From contig NW_003546440.1 in the NCBI RefSeq assembly GCF_000090795.2, positions 71,077-135,076 of the forward strand: a stretch of 64,000 nt of DNA, read 5' to 3'. Below the pieces are notes generated by a model. The model made no database searches, was not told where the DNA came from, and worked only from the letters and a program-made list of their open reading frames with translations. The DNA is from Amphimedon queenslandica (Eukaryota; Porifera; Demospongiae; Haplosclerida; Niphatidae). The position numbers and the translations under genes were made by a program. Shown piece by piece: positions 60,311-64,000 of the stretch (its first letter is position 1; each line of letters starts with the position of its first letter).

Positions 60311-63300
60311 TTAAATGCTTTCCCTAAGGACTACACAAATTGCAAACAAAGGGTTGACAAAGAGAAGGGACATATCACCCACTATAACATAAGACATATC
60401 ATGTAACATAAGACATATCATACTGTACATGTACATATACATACATACATACACATTCTGTGTGGATATCATGTATGTCTATGTGTGTAATTCCCTTAGC
60501 ATACCAGATAATTTACATGCAAGTGAATAAACAAACAATACCAATAAACAAATATTACGCAACACTACTAATTAGGCTGGCAAAAAAGGCAAGTGAGAGG
60601 AGTGAATGATAAATCTAGCACTAAGTTAAAGTTTGGGAAGATAACGAGCCATTTTGGGCAGTGCTATACAATTCCTTGGAATTGTAATTAATAATGAAAC
60701 TGTTAAGCTTCTCAAGGATAGTACAATGATTGTACAGTACAGAGACTACATGTACAGTGTACATGTATATATTGAAACATTGAATGCTAATTTCTAATAT
60801 AAATTTGTTTAATGATAGCTCCTCCGAAGTGTTTATGAGTAGATTAATAAAATATATGCAATAGACCAGTTGGCGCTAAGTATATTCATAGAATTTTGAG
60901 TATATTCATTGTGATACCGTAAATAAAGTAAAATTTTCCTGCTGCCATTTTGGAGTCTTAGTTACTAAGAGTAGAATGGGAGAAAGCAATATCTTTGCTT
61001 CTATATCTTCTAGTGGCACTTATTAAAGTCCATGAGCCAACTCTAGACACTGGATGATGGTCAGGAAGCAGTAGCAATATTGCTGTAACGAATAAATACA
61101 GCAGTTTTTGGAGAATAAGCTCTTTTCATGATCGCTCGATAGACAACCATTGGAAGTAGGACTCCAAAATGGCGGAAGGAAAATTTTACTTTATTTACGG
61201 CATCACAATGAATATACTTAAAATTCTATGAATATACTTAGCACCAACTGGTCTATAGTTACTGAAGCTGATTCAAGTCCATAATATCATACAAAAATTA
61301 TAACAATTAATGCACCATATAGCGGGAAATTTTTGAGGGAATATAATTTGGCAAATTGGCATTTTGATGGCCATTTGCCAAAATAAAATCTGCCATTTTG
61401 AGCCATTAAGCGCACGTGGCCACAAATTCGCCAAATTAAAATTCACCAAACTCCAAATTTTAGCAATTCGCCAAATTTAACTCCCTCCAAAATTTCCCGC
61501 TATACGGTATGCATGGTATGTACCTGAGTTGATACGCCAGTAAAAGCAGTAGTCATTTGAGGAGGAACAGCATTACCAGTGCTCCTAAAAATATTAAAAA
61601 ATAGAAAATCACATTAATTTTAATAAATGCAATATACATTGTGTATGTGGCAATATATTAGTGACATTATTACATAAGAAGGTCAACCATATGCTGTACA
61701 AGGCAAATTTGTTTAACTACATGTCAATGGCCTGAAATACATGTACATTGTAGCTAGGAGACTGATCTACATCGGGAGCAAGGTCGTGTAAATATCGAAG
61801 TAACCACAACAAGTTCCTCCAACAGAGTCGACAGCTTAAACTGTCGATTAAATCATACAGGTACAATGAACACGTGACACATCATCCAGTGTACAAAATA
61901 TCATACAAATATATACATCACATTACAATGTCTGTACTTAGGTACTTTTGTATGGTACACGGTACACAACAGGTGGGATCTTGCTAAGCACCTGTACTAC
62001 ACTGCCTCTACCGAATGCACACGATAATTATTACTGTAAGCAGCAATCGTGCATGAGCAAGAGTTACTGTATGTAGATGAACATGTATATATGTAGATGT
62101 ACATGTTTTTATGTATGTGTGTATGTGCATGAGCAATGAAGCATGTGGAGGGACAATAAAGTAAATTTTAAGCAGGTGTACATGTACAGCTAACATTATA
62201 AATTGCAATTTTTAGGCAATTTTATACACAGTGAAATTTTCGCCATTCACAGTACTTATGTGTATGTGTAATTCTTGTTGCTAATAATTGCAGTTGACTC
62301 ACTTGATCAATGCATTGGTAAAGAAGACAAAATTTTTCCTGATCTCAGCAATCTTTGCTAAAAACAAATAAAAATAAAATAATACATACATGTATATAGT
62401 ACATGCATAGTTCTGCCTATGGTGGTCGGGGGTGGTCGGGACAACCACTTCAACAAATGAACCAACCAGTTCATCACTTAGCAATTTTTATTAATAGCCA
62501 TACATAAAACATGATACTGTAGTCTACTAGTATGGTGTACATACATGTAAATGTAAAAGGAACAACAACCACCTCTAATTTTTTTCTAGGCAGAACCCTG
62601 TACATGTACATGACTACATGTACATATATATAGTATACTAGTCGCTATTACATGTACATGTATGTATTATAGATGTACATGTACTTACATAATTCGGAGA
62701 GGACAAGCCCGGCAGTTGTCGATACCTTCTGAGGCAGGAAACTAGGAGAAGATTTTAAAGAAGAAATGACACTCCTGAGCCCTTTGCTACCCCCTGGGGA
62801 TCTACTGCCATAAGAACTATTAGAGGCTGTCGGAGATCCCATCGTCACAAAGCAATAGGCACCATCTTTCTTCTTATTATTAGCACTAGTGCTTGTCTCT
62901 AGGCCTTCTCTGTGTTTATTCTCTGATGAGAGAACGTGTAGTTTTTGTAGATGAAGGTTAGTTGGAATGAAGAGAAGATTAGGATCGCCACTGGACTTGA
63001 CTGGTTTAAAACTGCACATGCCCTTCTCTATAAAATATAAGAGGATTGATAATTTTTTTTAATGCGTGAATTTAAGCATGTGAAAGGTCAGTTTAAAAAG
63101 TATACATCGTACTTGTCAATCAAAATTGGCTTATTAGAAATGTATTAAGAATTAAATTGTGCTCTCTTAAAATTCACAAAATTATAAAAATTTTGGGCCA
63201 CAAAAAAGTAACAATTAAAATACATGTACATGTATACCTGTATATGTACAGTGTACATGTATAGCTTTATATTACATGTCTGTGTATTGTACCTTAGATT

Positions 63301-63629
63301 GATTTTTAATTGCGGGTACTAAATTTTGCGATTTTAGCACGAGGTAAATTTTGCTGGTATTAAAAATTGCGATTAAGTAATTATTACTAATAGTTATATG
63401 GCATCGTGATGTCATTATTAATAATTGCGCATATTAATAATTGCGATTTTTAACCCAAACGCAAAATTCGCAATTAATTGTACCCGCATTTAAAAGTAAC
63501 CTTAAGGTATTTTGTATGTATAGTACTTGCTAGCTCCTCTATTTCTTTGCTGGTTGACGTGTAGAGTCCTTTACAACGGAACAAGAAAGTCTGGTAGCGT
63601 TTAAAGGTTTCTTGATATCCCTCTGACAA
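41889..63629 (-). CDS. INPP4: Inositol polyphosphate 4-phosphatase, 3' part
   Basis: Seen exons, in order: 63527-63629, 62689-63027, 62303-62357, 61524-61584, 57574-57811, 56120-56175, 55962-56046, 50170-50205 (runs into the gap), 49136-49173 (out of the gap), 48498-48621, 47691-47758, 47476-47531, 44709-44849, 42800-42891, 42547-42662, 42345-42499 and 41889-42027. Phases agree on each side of the gap. LLFIPTNLHLQKL, GEEQAMLEDMYVGVLEMRN, SLQEEINEESLAFL and VKGGRITTCRTGKDRTGM are diagnostic; the last is the CX5R catalytic loop (human CKSAKDRT). The C-terminus (ENCYKNTGHRCYQFN) matches human KNVGSRKYAFN. The enzyme removes the 4-phosphate of PI(3,4)P2 at endosomes and plasma membrane. The N-terminal C2 domain lies beyond 64000. 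Introns are full of repeats, unlike those of neighbouring genes. Confidence 0.92.
42690..42772. repeat. CA tract followed by (TAA)n microsatellite
   Basis: About 70 bp of uninterrupted ATAATAATA in an INPP4 intron. Similar tracts lie at 63645-63710 and 63817-63870. Confidence 0.95.
42892..44708. other. INPP4 intron: one MITE, otherwise featureless
   Basis: A diverged family I copy spans 44029-44239 (ACCGTGTAGGTAGTTTTAAA ... TTACTAGCTATAGGGTA). A CT-rich tract runs from about 44560 to 44705 next to the exon. Nothing else is recognised. Confidence 0.6.
44850..47475. other. INPP4 intron with duplicated block and repeat A
   Basis: A block of about 70-90 bp (GAGCAAGAAGCATCACGACA ... AATATCTTTAATTGC) occurs at 46360-46424 and 46579-46660. 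The two copies flank a right-truncated family III MITE (46426-46578). Repeat family A spans 46700-46930 and ends in the same CACTTAGCATGCTTTGTGGG as at 1326. Confidence 0.65.
47532..47650. repeat. GA-rich tract
   Basis: About 115 bp of (GA)n with GGGA interruptions directly upstream of an INPP4 exon (minus strand: polypyrimidine before the acceptor). Similar tracts are at 52345-52480 and 57812-58070. Confidence 0.9.
49174..50169. other. Assembly gap
   Basis: 996 N bases. It hides part of the INPP4 coding sequence: an exon runs in at 50170 and another runs out at 49173. Confidence 0.99.
50206..55961. other. INPP4 intron: repeats
   Basis: Repeat A lies at 50445-50640. An element with TACAGTCAAACCTG / CAGGTTTGACTGTA ends spans 51509-51691. 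A TA microsatellite lies at about 51930-51952. A shared block of about 55 bp (TAATGTAGGAA...ACATGATTTAG) recurs at 51255-51303 and 52137-52187. A complete family I MITE spans 54522-54731. No exon is recognised. Confidence 0.6.
54522..54731. mobile_element. Family I MITE, well preserved
   Basis: TACCGTATAGCGGGAAATTT ... AAATTTCCCACTATACAGTA, with GCCATTCGCCAAAATAAAAA in the middle. One of the best copies for defining the family. Confidence 0.85.
57430..57461. repeat. (CAC)n microsatellite
   Basis: Ten or more CAC units in an INPP4 intron. Confidence 0.95.
57812..58070. repeat. Long GA-rich tract beside an INPP4 exon
   Basis: About 260 bp almost without C or T, starting one base from the acceptor of exon 57574-57811. 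On the sense (minus) strand it is a very long polypyrimidine tract. Confidence 0.9.
58071..61313. other. INPP4 intron: MITEs and repeat A
   Basis: Contents are an (AAATA)n tract at 58745-58797, a MITE at 59161-59352, a left-truncated family I copy at 59460-59605, repeat-A-like sequence at 59610-60060, a CA microsatellite at 60268-60302 and the large palindrome at 60859-61258. Confidence 0.65.
60859..61258. mobile_element. 400 bp palindromic element
   Basis: ATAGACCAGTTGGCGCTAAG and CTTAGCACCAACTGGTCTAT are the outer arms. The arms continue through TATTCATAGAATTTTGAGTA, ACCGTAAATAAAGTAAAATT and CCATTTTGGAGTC, for over 100 bp per side. It is related to the inner palindrome at 17938-18326. Confidence 0.8.
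61314..61509. mobile_element. Family I MITE next to an INPP4 exon
   Basis: ACCATATAGCGGGAAATTTT ... AAATTTCCCGCTATACGGTA, ending 15 bp from the exon boundary at 61524, close to the splice donor (minus strand). Confidence 0.85.
63290..63509. mobile_element. Family V MITE, intact
   Basis: TACCTTAGATTG with TTTTAATTGCGGGTACTAAA on the left, GTACCCGCATTTAAAAGTAA and CCTTAAGGTA on the right. It provides the empty-site reference for the nested copy at 12850-13205. Confidence 0.8.
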
Positions 63630-63642
63630 CTACAGGGTATAA

Positions 63643-63685
<43 letters not shown>

Positions 63686-63812
63686 TAATAATAATAATAA
63701 TAATAATGTCTTTTTGTTTTTGTTTCTTCTCTTCTTTTCATTTTTGTAATTATGGGTTTCTTCCCCTTTTCCCTCATCTTGTCTCTCTCTCCCTCTTAAT
63801 TCTAACTCTTAC

Positions 63813-63870
<58 letters not shown>

Positions 63871-64000
63871 GAGGTAGCAGGACTAAGTGGAGGTCTGTTG
63901 ATATGGCAGATGGCTCTACTCTACCTCTAGTGATGTCCTAACTTATCCTGTCTTTAAAGTTACTATTATTAACTGTTATTCTAATTTTCATTTCAAAACT

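Noticed and set aside
63870-63935. Possible further INPP4 exon or a plus-strand exon (AGLSGGLLIWQMALLYL)
   Set aside because: The minus-strand reading lacks a convincing donor and the plus-strand reading is too short; left open.

Overview
The window looks like a eukaryotic, animal, intron-rich but compact genome, most likely a demosponge close to Amphimedon. The reasons are very short AT-rich introns, tightly packed and often overlapping or nested gene units, a RING/TRAF-zinc-finger protein and a death-fold GTPase of types that I recall (not checked here) as expanded in sponges, a divergent class A GPCR, many short palindromic transposons with TA-type ends, and a very dense ACATGTAC motif. 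One assembly gap lies at 49174-50169. All gene models are manual splice-site readings; exon phases agree within each multi-exon model.

Layout. 1-530: 3' end of an M35-type metalloprotease. 530-3020: repeats plus two orphan TTC4-like exons. 3022-11537 (minus): EFCAB7-like gene in seven exons, shorter than vertebrate EFCAB7; its 4 kb intron 4 contains a complete plus-strand secreted-protein gene (8962-9858). 11663-22173 (plus): RCL1, nine exons, head-to-head with EFCAB7 across 125 bp. RCL1 intron 6 (14083-20729) carries a minus-strand death-fold/GTPase gene and an intronless RING/TRAF-type gene. 22473-24415 and 29516-31477 (minus): two copies of a TMPPE-like membrane metallophosphoesterase, from a roughly 7 kb tandem duplication that also copied RCL1 exon 9 and pieces of neighbouring genes. 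26315-28485: class I SAM methyltransferase. 32666-32999: small one-membrane-span protein. 33367-38022: guanylate kinase. 38302-39465: class A GPCR. 40106-40666 (minus) and 40919-41687 (plus): a divergent pair of small secreted-protein genes. 41889-63629 (minus): the INPP4 inositol polyphosphate 4-phosphatase gene, whose 5' end lies beyond the window.

The strongest candidate for something undescribed is a family of small secreted proteins with three members here (8962-9858, 40106-40666, 40919-41687). All have a signal peptide, three exons, two phase-0 introns, a C-x-[WY] end to exon 2, a C-[ST]-D motif early in exon 3 and a TATA box about 93-103 bp before the ATG. Two form a head-to-head pair beside a GPCR; one sits in another gene's intron. 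I do not recognise the family; a helical cytokine-like ligand is only a guess.

The second theme is mobile DNA. Several families of 150-450 bp palindromic elements share the terminus TAC[C/T]GTATAG but differ inside. The duplicated TMPPE introns and nested insertions provide empty-site comparisons that show a TA target directly.
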